Assembly: GCA_034436375.1 (NCBI GenBank) | Contig: DAOTVS010000106.1 | Location: forward strand, 1-28,967 | From: DAOTVS01 sp034436375 | GTDB lineage: Bacteria; Chloroflexota; Anaerolineae; SpSt-313 | Direction of reading: 5' to 3' | Length of the DNA stretch: 28,967 nt | Shown here: positions 1-9,508 of the stretch, piece by piece | Layout of the letters: each line of letters starts with the position of its first letter | Position numbering within the stretch: the stretch's first letter is position 1 | Position numbers and translations under genes: made by a program | The notes under the pieces: model-generated | The model's database searches: none | Told to the model about the DNA's origin: nothing | The model's input: the letters and a program-made list of their open reading frames with translations, nothing else

Positions 1-498
1 ATGCTCGATGCGACCATCCCCTGCCTGCCCACACACAAGCCGCACTATCTGATGGGCGTGGGCTCGCCAGAGGACCTCTTCGAGGGCGTCGCCCGCGGCA
101 TCGATATCTTTGATAGCGTTCTGCCCACGCGCCTGGCCCGCAACGGCGCCGTCTTTACCCGCCAAGGGCGCGTGAACCTGCGCAACGCCCAATTCGCCGA
201 TGACCCCACGCCCATCGAGGAACATTGCGGCTGCTACACCTGCCAACATTTCTCGCGGGCCTATCTGCGCCATCTGCTGATGGCCGACGAAATCCTGGGC
301 CTGGTGCTCAACAGCATCCACAATCTTTCCTTCCTCACCGGCCTGATGTGCGAAATCCGCGCCGCTCTCGCTGAGGATCGCTTCCTGGCGCTTAAGGAGG
401 AATTCCTGGGCCGATACACACCTGTGGACGAAGCAAGCCGCCACCGCAGCGCCGAGCTGTATCGTCGCCGTGCTCGCGGCAAAGAAAGGCAAGCCTGA
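1..498 (+). CDS. tgt: tRNA-guanine transglycosylase, C-terminal part (5' truncated by window)
   Basis: This is the last 165 residues of a bacterial tRNA-guanine (queuine) transglycosylase. The family swaps guanine 34 of GUN-anticodon tRNAs for preQ1 in the queuosine pathway, in the cytoplasm. Visible motifs are YLMGVG (16-21), FDSVLPTR (37-44) with D38 as the family's catalytic nucleophile, and the zinc site C76-x-C78-x2-C81 with H107 26 residues later, the spacing expected of the family. Bacterial Tgt is about 370-390 residues, so some 220 residues lie before the window and the ATG at base 1 is almost certainly internal. Its stop overlaps the start of uppP (TGATG), so the two are probably cotranslated. 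It is a conventional Tgt, unlike the divergent paralogue at 20456-21553. Confidence 0.93.
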   Translation: MLDATIPCLPTHKPHYLMGVGSPEDLFEGVARGIDIFDSVLPTRLARNGAVFTRQGRVNLRNAQFADDPTPIEEHCGCYTCQHFSRAYLRHLLMADEILGLVLNSIHNLSFLTGLMCEIRAALAEDRFLALKEEFLGRYTPVDEASRHRSAELYRRRARGKERQA

Positions 499-1319
499 TG
501 AGCCTGTTCCACGCCCTGATCTTGGGACTGGTCCAGGGGATCACTGAATTTGTTCCCATCTCGAGCTCCGCTCACCTGGTGCTCGTGCCCTGGCTTTTCG
601 GGTGGACAACGGCCGATACCGCTTTTGCCCTGGCCTTTGACACCATACTGCACCTGGGGACCCTGGCAGCGGTCGTCGGCTTTTTTTGGCGCGATCTGGT
701 CAATCTGGCTGCAGGATGGCTCGATACGGTACGCAGGCGCTCCCTCGATAACGCTCAGGGACGGCTCGCCTGGATCCTGATCCTGGCGACTATACCGGCA
801 GCAGTGATGGGGCTGGCCTTCAATGACTTGTTCGAGAGCCTGTTTGGATCACCGGTCGCCACAGCGGTGCTACTTCTGGCGACAGGGTTATTCCTGGTGG
901 CCAGTGAGCGCTGGGGCGGCAGCGACGACGCCATAGACACGCTCAAAGCCGGCCCAGCGCTGGTGATCGGCGTCGCGCAGGGCCTGGCCATTGCGCCAGG
1001 CATCTCACGCTCGGGCGCCACGATCTCAGCCGGACGCTTTCTGGGGCTCGACCGCACCGCAGCCGCCCGCTTTGCCTTCCTGCTGGCCATTCCCACTATT
1101 GCCGGAGCTGGCCTCGTGCAGTTGCGACGCCTGAGCGGCACCGGTGAGATCATCAGCAACGCCGCACCCCTGCTGGTCGGATTCATGGCTGCCCTGGTCA
1201 GCGGCTACCTGGTCATCCGCCTGCTGCTCAACTATCTCAAACAGCACAGCGTGCTGCCCTTTGCCATCTATTGCTGGGTGCTTGGGGCGGCCTGCCTGGC
1301 CATCTGGGTGGCACGGTAG
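498..1319 (+). CDS. uppP: undecaprenyl-diphosphatase UppP (BacA)
   Basis: This integral membrane enzyme of 273 residues removes a phosphate from undecaprenyl diphosphate, recycling the lipid carrier for peptidoglycan and other envelope polymers; overexpression gives bacitracin resistance. Both family signatures are present: QGITEFVPISSSAH (13-26, E17 being the conserved acid) and PGISRSGAT (167-175, R171). Most of the rest is hydrophobic and fits the usual multi-span topology. Length is normal for the family (about 265-290). The start ATG overlaps the tgt stop, indicating translational coupling. The stop lies 1 bp before the first copy of the CACGAAGG repeat array. Confidence 0.96.
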   Translation: MSLFHALILGLVQGITEFVPISSSAHLVLVPWLFGWTTADTAFALAFDTILHLGTLAAVVGFFWRDLVNLAAGWLDTVRRRSLDNAQGRLAWILILATIPAAVMGLAFNDLFESLFGSPVATAVLLLATGLFLVASERWGGSDDAIDTLKAGPALVIGVAQGLAIAPGISRSGATISAGRFLGLDRTAAARFAFLLAIPTIAGAGLVQLRRLSGTGEIISNAAPLLVGFMAALVSGYLVIRLLLNYLKQHSVLPFAIYCWVLGAACLAIWVAR

Positions 1320-1320
1320 A

Positions 1321-1360
1321 GCACGAAGGACGCGAAGCGAAGCACGAAGGACGCGAAGCG
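1321..1360 (+). repeat. two copies of a 21-bp interspersed repeat, forward orientation
   Basis: Two nearly identical 21-bp units containing GCACGAAGGACGCGAAGCG start at 1321 and 1342, immediately after the uppP stop. The first 38 bp (1321-1358) are the exact reverse complement of 1573-1610, so transcript across both could fold into a very long stem. Diverged relatives lie at 11881-11924 and 14538-14575. Confidence 0.9.
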
Positions 1361-1509
1361 GCATGTAAGGAAGGCGAAAGGCGCGAAAGAATGGGTCTCC
1401 AGTCCATGTTTGCCAGGCTGTGTACTCACCACAAGTTGAATGCCACAGACCGCAATATCTCCATGCAGGCACTCATCCCTTCGCATCTCTTCGCGTCCCT
1501 CGCATCTCC

Positions 1510-1635
1510 CTTCGTGTCCTTCGTGCTCTCCTTCGTGTCCTTCGTGCTCTCCTTCGCGTCCTTCGTGCTCTCCTTCGCGTCCTTCGTGCTTCGCTTCGCG
1601 TCCTTCGTGCTTCGCTTCGCGTCCTTCGTGCTCCG
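1510..1635 (+). repeat. six-copy 21-bp tandem repeat, inverted relative to 1321-1360
   Basis: Six head-to-tail 21-bp units (starts 1510, 1531, 1552, 1573, 1594, 1615) have the core TTCGYGTCCTTCGTGCT. A degenerate unit precedes them at about 1479-1509. Because 21 bp is seven codons, all copies stay in one open frame that joins the downstream lipoprotein and would encode a repeated hydrophobic Phe/Val/Ser/Leu heptad. Every unit carries in-frame GTG codons. Copies 4 and 5 are the reverse complement of 1321-1358. Confidence 0.92.
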
Positions 1636-2452
1636 GAATCTCCTGCTCGTGGCTGCAGCCTGGCTGCTTCTGACCGCGGGCTGCGCCCAGGCGCCCGCGC
1701 CGCCGGCGCCGGTGACCCTGCAGATCGCCGCAGTGCCTGCCGCTGCCGACCTCGTTTCACAGGCGAGCAAGGCCTATACGGCCGCACACAGTTATGTCAC
1801 CATCGATCCGAGCGAGGATGACAACGACGAGGCGCTGGCGGCCGTTGCCTCTGGCCAGGCCGATCTGGCCTTTATCGAGCGCCCGCTGCTGACGGCGGAA
1901 ACCCTGGACCCGGTGACCGGGAAACGCTCACTGTGGTCATGGCCCATTGGGCGGGATGGGGTTGCGATCATCGTTCACCCGACAAACCCGCTGGCTTCGC
2001 TTACGATGGAGCAACTGCAAAGGGCCTTTACGGGCGACGAGGCAGACTGGCAGGCCCTGGGTGGCGCGCCGGGCCCGGTGCAGGTCGTGATCCGCGAGGA
2101 CGGCGCTGCAGTGCGGACCGCCTTTGAGCACGGCGTGCTCCAGGGCAAACGCGTGGCGCCGACCGCCATCATCATGCCCAACGACCAGGCCGTAGCTGAC
2201 TATGTTTCGCATAACCCGGGCGCCATCGGCTATATCAGCATGGGGGCGCTGCTCCCAGGCGTCAAGGTCATCGGGATCAACAACGTCCTTCCCCTGCCAT
2301 CCGAGATAGCGCGAGGGCGCTATCCCTTATCGCATCCCCTCTTTCTTGTAGCTCGCAGCCCGCTCACCACGCGGGCCTGGAGCATGGTGAGCTATCTGCT
2401 CAGCCCTCAGGGGCAATCGCTCATTGCGGCAGAATGCGCGCCGCCCATGTAG
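1628..2452 (+). CDS. PstS-like (PBP-fold) substrate-binding lipoprotein
   Basis: Probable periplasmic or surface-anchored binding protein of 274 residues, of the phosphate-ABC-transporter substrate-binding (PBP-like) superfamily. From the GTG at 1628 it reads MLRNLLLVAA..LLLTAGC, a lipoprotein signal with lipobox LTAGC and lipidated C19. The mature part has typical PBP traits: a SGQADLAFIERPL segment, an IGRDGVAIIVHPTNPLASLTMEQL segment as in PstS, and GAIGYISMG near the C-terminus. The frame is open far upstream: an ATG at 1463 would add 55 residues encoded largely by the tandem repeat, and other in-frame GTGs lie in each repeat unit. I prefer 1628 because it gives a normal signal peptide, but no good Shine-Dalgarno precedes it. 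No permease or ATPase genes adjoin, so it is an orphan binding protein and its ligand is unknown. Confidence 0.8.
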   Translation: MLRNLLLVAAAWLLLTAGCAQAPAPPAPVTLQIAAVPAAADLVSQASKAYTAAHSYVTIDPSEDDNDEALAAVASGQADLAFIERPLLTAETLDPVTGKRSLWSWPIGRDGVAIIVHPTNPLASLTMEQLQRAFTGDEADWQALGGAPGPVQVVIREDGAAVRTAFEHGVLQGKRVAPTAIIMPNDQAVADYVSHNPGAIGYISMGALLPGVKVIGINNVLPLPSEIARGRYPLSHPLFLVARSPLTTRAWSMVSYLLSPQGQSLIAAECAPPM

Positions 2453-2481
2453 AGCTCACCCTATCCCTTACTACGAACCGG

Positions 2482-3117
2482 TCATTCCCCTCCCACAAAA
2501 GGATTCTGCCTTTTCTCCTGCCCGATCGTGCTGGCAGGGCCATGGCCGGGATAGACGGCCGTCTCATCTGGCAGGGTGAAGAGCTGGGTGCGGATGGATT
2601 GCTCGAGGGTCTGCAGGCTGCCGCCGGGCAGGTCCGTGCGGCCGATGCCCAGGCGAAAGAGCGCGTCGCCGGTGAAAACAGCCGCCGCCTCGGCGGCATA
2701 GAGGGAAATGCTGCCCGGCGAATGCCCGGGCGTAGCGAGCACGCGCAGTTTTTGCCCGCCCAGGGCAATCTCATCGCCGCCCGCCAGGAACTGGTCCGCG
2801 GGTGGGCTCGGAGGGCCGCCCATGCCCTGGCCAAAGAGCGACACCGGCTCGGTGAGCAGGGCGGCATCGGGCCGGCCTACGGCAATGGGGGCGCCGGTCG
2901 CCTCGCGGAGGGCGCCATTGGCCAACACATGATCAAAGTGGCCGTGTGTATCCACAATCAGGCGCACCTTAAGAGCGTCGCTGCGGATCGCACGCAGAAT
3001 GATCTCGGCATTTCCCCCTGGGTCGATCACCAGCGCCTCGCCAGTCGCCTCGTCGCTCGCCAGGTAACAGTTCGTTTCCAGCATGCCAACCACCAGAGTC
3101 CGGATACGTAGTCCCAT
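2482..3117 (-). CDS. metallo-beta-lactamase-fold hydrolase (glyoxalase II-like)
   Basis: Cytoplasmic di-metal hydrolase of 211 residues in the MBL/glyoxalase II superfamily. Metal-ligand motifs are complete: THGHFDH (57-63), GHSPGS (131-136, H132), FTGDALF (D151) and YPGHGP (H192). The compact single-domain size and the GIGRTDLPGG segment are typical of YcbL/GloB-like thioesterases rather than of true glyoxalase II with its extra C-terminal domain, so the substrate is unknown. The start is the ATG at 3117, preceded by GAGGAGG eight bases away; a frame open to 3189 is rejected because it would run back through the promoter. It is transcribed divergently from the ThuA-like gene. Confidence 0.88.
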   Translation of the reverse strand: MGLRIRTLVVGMLETNCYLASDEATGEALVIDPGGNAEIILRAIRSDALKVRLIVDTHGHFDHVLANGALREATGAPIAVGRPDAALLTEPVSLFGQGMGGPPSPPADQFLAGGDEIALGGQKLRVLATPGHSPGSISLYAAEAAAVFTGDALFRLGIGRTDLPGGSLQTLEQSIRTQLFTLPDETAVYPGHGPASTIGQEKRQNPFVGGE

Positions 3118-3139
3118 ACGATGTGCCTCCTCGGGCGAC

Positions 3140-3167
3140 ATTATAGCGGCCAGCAGCCCCGGGTCAA
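3140..3167 (-). promoter_or_regulatory. sigma70-type promoter for the MBL hydrolase
   Basis: Read on the minus strand, TTGACC (3167-3162), a 16-bp spacer and a perfect TATAAT (3145-3140). The predicted start of transcription near 3133 leaves a leader of only about 16 nt, which holds the GAGGAGG ribosome site of the gene starting at 3117. Confidence 0.7.
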
Positions 3168-3182
3168 CCTCAGGTTCTCCTT

Positions 3183-3211
3183 TTGACAATTCGCACCTTG
3201 AGCCCTATGCT
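3183..3211 (+). promoter_or_regulatory. sigma70-type promoter for the ThuA-like gene
   Basis: TTGACA (3183-3188), a 17-bp spacer, then TATGCT (3206-3211). A small dyad AGTGAATTCTCACT (3220-3233) covers the expected start of transcription and could be an operator. The leader to the ATG at 3320 is about 100 nt. It is arranged back to back with the minus-strand promoter at 3140-3167. Confidence 0.65.
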
Positions 3212-3319
3212 AAAGGCAGAGTGAATTCTCACTTCACCGCGCTGCCCTGCCCTCGCACAGGCGTAGCGGCCACGCTGCCGTGGATCTCGCGGTCCCCGGC
3301 CTCATGGAGGAGAAACAGT

Positions 3320-4048
3320 ATGGATACGATCCGCGTCACGGTCTGGAACGAGAATCGCCACGAACAGAGCGACCCCCAGGTACGAAAGGTCTACCCACAG
3401 GGCATTCACGGCGCCATCGCCGAGTTCCTGCGCACGGTGCCCGGCGTCTCGGTGCGCACGGCCACGCTCGACGAGCCCGAGCATGGCCTGACCCAAGAGG
3501 TGCTGGATAACACCGATGTCCTCACCTGGTGGGGCCATATGGCTCACGGAGAGGTCAAGGACGAGATCGTGGATCGCGTACAGGAGCGGGTCCTCGACGG
3601 CATGGGGCTGATCGTCCTGCACTCAGGCCATTTCTCCAAGATTTTCCGCCGCCTGATGGGCACCGGCTGCAACCTGCGCTGGCGCGAGGCAGGAGAGAAG
3701 GAGCGCCTCTGGGTCGTCGAGCCCGGGCACCCCATCGCCGAGGGCCTCGGCCCCTATTTCGAGATCCCCCACACCGAGATGTATGGCGAGCGCTTTGACA
3801 TCCCAGCGCCCGACGAGCTCGTCTTTGTGAGCTGGTTCCAGGGCGGCGAGGTCTTCCGCTCGGGCTGCTGCTTCCACCGCGGCAAAGGGCGCATCTTCTA
3901 CTTCCGTCCCGGGCACGAGACCTTCCCCATCTACTATCAGGCTGAGGTGTGTAAGGTGCTGGGCAACGCCGTGCGCTGGGCCGCCCAGCCCAAGAGCGCA
4001 CCTATCGCCTTTGGCCACTATCCCAAACCGCTCGAGCCGTTGGCGTAA
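3320..4048 (+). CDS. ThuA-like (trehalose utilisation) domain protein
   Basis: Predicted cytoplasmic protein of 242 residues with the class I glutamine-amidotransferase-like fold of the ThuA family. ThuA proteins occur in sugar-oxidation clusters and have been linked to conversion of 3-keto-disaccharides, but the exact reaction is poorly defined. Seen here: the N-terminal beta strand MDTIRVTVWNE, the LTWWGHMAHGEV segment, LIVLHSGHFSK, and near the C-terminus GKGRIFYFRPGHET, the ThuA pattern GRVFYxxxGH. There is no signal peptide. The start ATG is chosen because GGAGGAG lies just upstream; the frame is open further back but crosses the promoter. Within this sugar-rich window a role in carbohydrate breakdown is likely but inferred. 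Confidence 0.85.
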   Translation: MDTIRVTVWNENRHEQSDPQVRKVYPQGIHGAIAEFLRTVPGVSVRTATLDEPEHGLTQEVLDNTDVLTWWGHMAHGEVKDEIVDRVQERVLDGMGLIVLHSGHFSKIFRRLMGTGCNLRWREAGEKERLWVVEPGHPIAEGLGPYFEIPHTEMYGERFDIPAPDELVFVSWFQGGEVFRSGCCFHRGKGRIFYFRPGHETFPIYYQAEVCKVLGNAVRWAAQPKSAPIAFGHYPKPLEPLA

Positions 4049-4153
4049 GCCGCTGCCCTCTCAGGTTGCGCATCGCGCGTGCCGCCAACCCAAGCCGTCG
4101 GCTTGCATGGCTTTCATAGACTCAGTACACATTCAGTCGTCAACCAGATATCA

Positions 4154-4184
4154 CCTCCCGGAGGCCCCGAACGCCTCCGGGAGG
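4154..4184. terminator. perfect 12-bp stem, possible terminator
   Basis: CCTCCCGGAGGC, a 7-nt loop, then GCCTCCGGGAGG form a perfect GC-rich hairpin between the ThuA-like gene and the next lipoprotein. No run of T follows, so it is not a classical intrinsic terminator. A second small dyad, CAAGCCG-T-CGGCTTG, lies at 4091-4105 in the same gap. Confidence 0.5.
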
Positions 4185-4259
4185 CCTGATTCCGGGAACA
4201 AACGACCTGCCGGCAGCGTATTATCTGGTGAGCATCAAGAAATGCCCGGAGGTGCCGAC

Positions 4260-4694
4260 ATGATCAAGCGCTGTCTGCTGATGGTTATGCTGCTTCTGAC
4301 CCTGCCTGCCTGTGCGCCGGCCACACTGAACGCGCCCGCCGACGTGCCCACAGGCCCGCTCATCGACTATCAGCGCTCAGGCGGCTTTGCCGGCCTGCAG
4401 GATCACCTGGTCATCCAGGTTGATGGGAGCGCGCAGCTTACCCGCAAGGGGGCTGAGCGGCGCTTCTCGCTGAGCCAAGCCGAACTCGAGCAACTCACGG
4501 CAGCCCTGGAAAAGGCCAGATTTGCCGAGCTCAGAGAGGAATATCTGCCCAGCACGCAGGGCGCCGATCTCTTCGATTATGTCGTTACTTTCCGCGGCCA
4601 TAGGGTGCACACGCAGGATACTGCTGTCCCCGAGGCGCTGCGGCCGGCGCTCAACGCCCTCAATGAGATCATAAGCCGGCACGCCCAGCCCTGA
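4260..4694 (+). CDS. small emfourin-like lipoprotein
   Basis: A 144-residue exported lipoprotein: MIKRCLLMVMLLLTLPAC gives a short signal with lipobox LPAC (C18). The mature part resembles the emfourin (protealysin-inhibitor) family: IDYQRSGGFAGL, a beta strand DHLVIQVDGSAQL, and a helix LSQAELEQLTAALEKARFAEL, the order seen in that family. Emfourins inhibit M4 thermolysin-like metalloproteases, usually encoded next door; none is seen here, so function stays open. The start is fixed by GGAGGT about six bases before the ATG. It is followed by a 126-bp gap with a weak promoter candidate before the nucleotidyltransferase gene. Confidence 0.7.
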   Translation: MIKRCLLMVMLLLTLPACAPATLNAPADVPTGPLIDYQRSGGFAGLQDHLVIQVDGSAQLTRKGAERRFSLSQAELEQLTAALEKARFAELREEYLPSTQGADLFDYVVTFRGHRVHTQDTAVPEALRPALNALNEIISRHAQP

Positions 4695-4702
4695 CTGCGC
4701 GG

Positions 4703-4731
4703 TTGACTCTATTGCCGGTTTGTGTAAAACT
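4703..4731 (+). promoter_or_regulatory. possible promoter for the nucleotidyltransferase gene
   Basis: TTGACT (4703-4708), a 17-bp spacer and a weak -10-like AAAACT (4726-4731; TAAAAC is the one-base-shifted alternative). The -35 is good and the -10 poor. It lies about 90 bp before the ATG at 4821. Confidence 0.3.
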
Positions 4732-4820
4732 ATCCTCGCTGGCCAGGAGCCCGCTTCTGGCCACCATCTGCGTTCGTACTTTTTTGTGGGCCCACGAGCG
4801 ACATCACGCGAGGTTGCTGC

Positions 4821-5666
4821 ATGAGAATTGGCAAAGCAGTCATCACAGCCGCCGGCCGTAATCAGCGCACACTGCCGCTGCAGACACTGGTTGACCGTGA
4901 CGGTGTGCAAAAGTCGGTGCTCTGCATCATTGTCGAGGAGGCGCTGCGCGCCGGCATCGAGGAAATCTGCGTCGTGGTCTGCCCCGGCGATGAGACGGCC
5001 TACGCAGCAGCGGCAGGCGACCATGCCCGGCGGCTGCAGTTTGTGCAGCAGACTGCCCCCCTCGGCTATGGGCACGCCGTGTACTGCGCGCGCGATTTCG
5101 TGGGCCGCGAGCCCTTTCTCCACCTGGTGGGCGATCACCTCTATGTGAGCCGCGAGGCCAAGGGCTGCGCCCAACAGCTGGTCGAGGTCGCTCAGGCAGA
5201 GGATTGCGCCGTTTCGGCGGTAGAGGCCACCCGCGAAAGCTTGCTCCCCTACTATGGCACCGTCGGCGGGCGGCGCATTCCCGGCCGCACCAACCTTTAT
5301 CAGGTGGAAACCGTCATCGAAAAGCCCACGCCGACTCAAGCGGAGCAGACGCTCCTGGTACCGGGCCTGCGCGCCGGCCATTACCTGTGCTTCTTTGGCA
5401 TGCACGTGCTCACCCCCACAGTGATGGACATCCTGGGCGCGCACATCCGGCAGGCGGGCGAGCGCGGCGGCGTGTGGCTGGCGCCGGCGCTGAATGAGCT
5501 GGCCGGCCACGAGCGTTACCTGGCGCAGGAGAAGCAGGGCTGGCGCTATGATGTGGGGGTCAAGTACGGCCTCTTTACCGCGCAGCTGGCCCTGGCGCTC
5601 AACGGCGCCGACCGGGACGAAGTGCTTTCGCAGATGCTGGAACTGCTGGCGATACGTAATGCATAA
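4821..5666 (+). CDS. GalU-like sugar nucleotidyltransferase with atypical catalytic loop
   Basis: A 281-residue protein of the UTP-glucose-1-phosphate uridylyltransferase (GalU) type, Rossmann-like GT-A fold, cytoplasmic. Family features seen: KAVITAAG at the N-terminus, EEALRAGIEEICVVV, GYGHAVYCA (82-90), the metal aspartate in LVGDHLY (D105), VIEKPTP (165-171), GHYLCFFGMHVLTP and YDVGVKYG (243-250). The loop normally reading GxGTRxLPxTK is changed: it reads AGRNQRTLPLQTLVDRDG, lacking the second glycine, the threonine and the lysine that contacts the sugar phosphate, and is about ten residues shorter than in E. coli GalU. The downstream fusion gene carries its own complete pyrophosphorylase domain, so this protein may act with it, or have another substrate. 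The 14-bp repeat array begins immediately after the stop codon. Confidence 0.8.
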   Translation: MRIGKAVITAAGRNQRTLPLQTLVDRDGVQKSVLCIIVEEALRAGIEEICVVVCPGDETAYAAAAGDHARRLQFVQQTAPLGYGHAVYCARDFVGREPFLHLVGDHLYVSREAKGCAQQLVEVAQAEDCAVSAVEATRESLLPYYGTVGGRRIPGRTNLYQVETVIEKPTPTQAEQTLLVPGLRAGHYLCFFGMHVLTPTVMDILGAHIRQAGERGGVWLAPALNELAGHERYLAQEKQGWRYDVGVKYGLFTAQLALALNGADRDEVLSQMLELLAIRNA

Positions 5667-5694
5667 CGTAATAAGTAAAGCGTAATAAGTAAAG
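5667..5694 (-). repeat. two copies of a 14-bp repeat (inverted arm)
   Basis: CGTAATAAGTAAAG occurs twice head to tail, directly abutting the TAA stop at 5664-5666. It is the reverse complement of the unit repeated four times at 5813-5868, differing at one base per unit. Confidence 0.9.
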
Positions 5695-5773
5695 CCGCTA
5701 TTCCGGCGCGCCCGCTGCTTTGCATCGATTTCGCAGGGGCGAAGATCAGGAAAAGCGAAAAGCTCCACCATGA

Positions 5774-5791
5774 GGCAAAGTGCACTTTGCC
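5774..5791. repeat. perfect 18-bp palindrome
   Basis: GGCAAAGTGCACTTTGCC is its own reverse complement and lies inside the 118-bp segment enclosed by the two 14-bp repeat arrays. It could be a protein-binding site or a hairpin. Confidence 0.8.
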
Positions 5792-5812
5792 GCTTAGCGA
5801 CCTGACCTACTA

Positions 5813-5868
5813 CGGTTTACTTATTACGGTTTACTTATTACGGTTTACTTATTACGGTTTACTTATTA
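5813..5868 (+). repeat. four perfect 14-bp tandem repeats before the fusion gene
   Basis: CGGTTTACTTATTA is repeated four times without error, ending about 16 bp before the ATG at 5885. It is very AT-rich against GC-rich surroundings. With the inverted copies at 5667-5694 it could form a stem of about 27 bp with one mismatch. Confidence 0.93.
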
Positions 5869-5884
5869 CGCCCCTTTGCGAGGT

Positions 5885-9208
<3,324 letters not shown>

Positions 9209-9211
9209 GTA

Positions 9212-9487
9212 TCACAGGCCATATTTCAGAGCAAGCTGCTCCGTCAGCCAGGGCAAGAGTCCCTGGTCTCTCAGATGCCTGGTGATGCGCTGCCAGTTGC
9301 ACTTGCGCAGCATAGTGGGCTCGCGCAGGGCCTGCTGTGCCCCCACACAGGCGGCCAAGCCACCACTCCCCGGCTGGAAAGCCGGATTGCGCTCGTCGTA
9401 GAGCAGCACCGCATGCCCGTTCGCCGCCGATGCCGTGCCATCCGCCTGACGCCGGTCGCCAGGATGTTGCACACCAACGGGTAGTTC
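9212..9487 (-). pseudogene. C-terminal remnant of an unrecognised protein
   Basis: On the minus strand the last roughly 90 codons before a TGA at 9214-9212 read like real protein: LLYDERNPAFQPG, a middle segment ending LREPTMLRKCNWQRITRHL, and a C-terminus LPWLTEQLALKYGL. The frame continues only as antisense of the methyltransferase that begins at 9509, so the N-terminal part is missing. The ending faintly recalls restriction-nuclease-like proteins, but I do not recognise it firmly. It fills the 300-bp gap between the fusion gene and the methyltransferase; nothing else is seen there. Confidence 0.4.
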
Positions 9488-9508
9488 CGGTTGGGAGGCA
9501 AAAGGAGC

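Noticed and set aside
1510..1635. Possible CRISPR array
   Set aside because: Units are directly contiguous with no unique spacers and no cas genes are present; it is a simple tandem repeat.
4377..5771. 464-codon open frame on the minus strand
   Set aside because: It is antisense to the emfourin-like lipoprotein and the nucleotidyltransferase, has no recognisable domain, and begins inside the repeat region; long antisense frames are common in GC-rich DNA.
5813..5868. Iterons of a replication origin
   Set aside because: Four short AT-rich direct repeats resemble iterons, but no replication gene or DnaA box cluster is nearby and inverted copies lie at 5667-5694.
9491..9508. TTG start for the methyltransferase
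   Set aside because: The extra six residues overlap the GGGAGG and AGGAG ribosome sites that serve the ATG at 9509.
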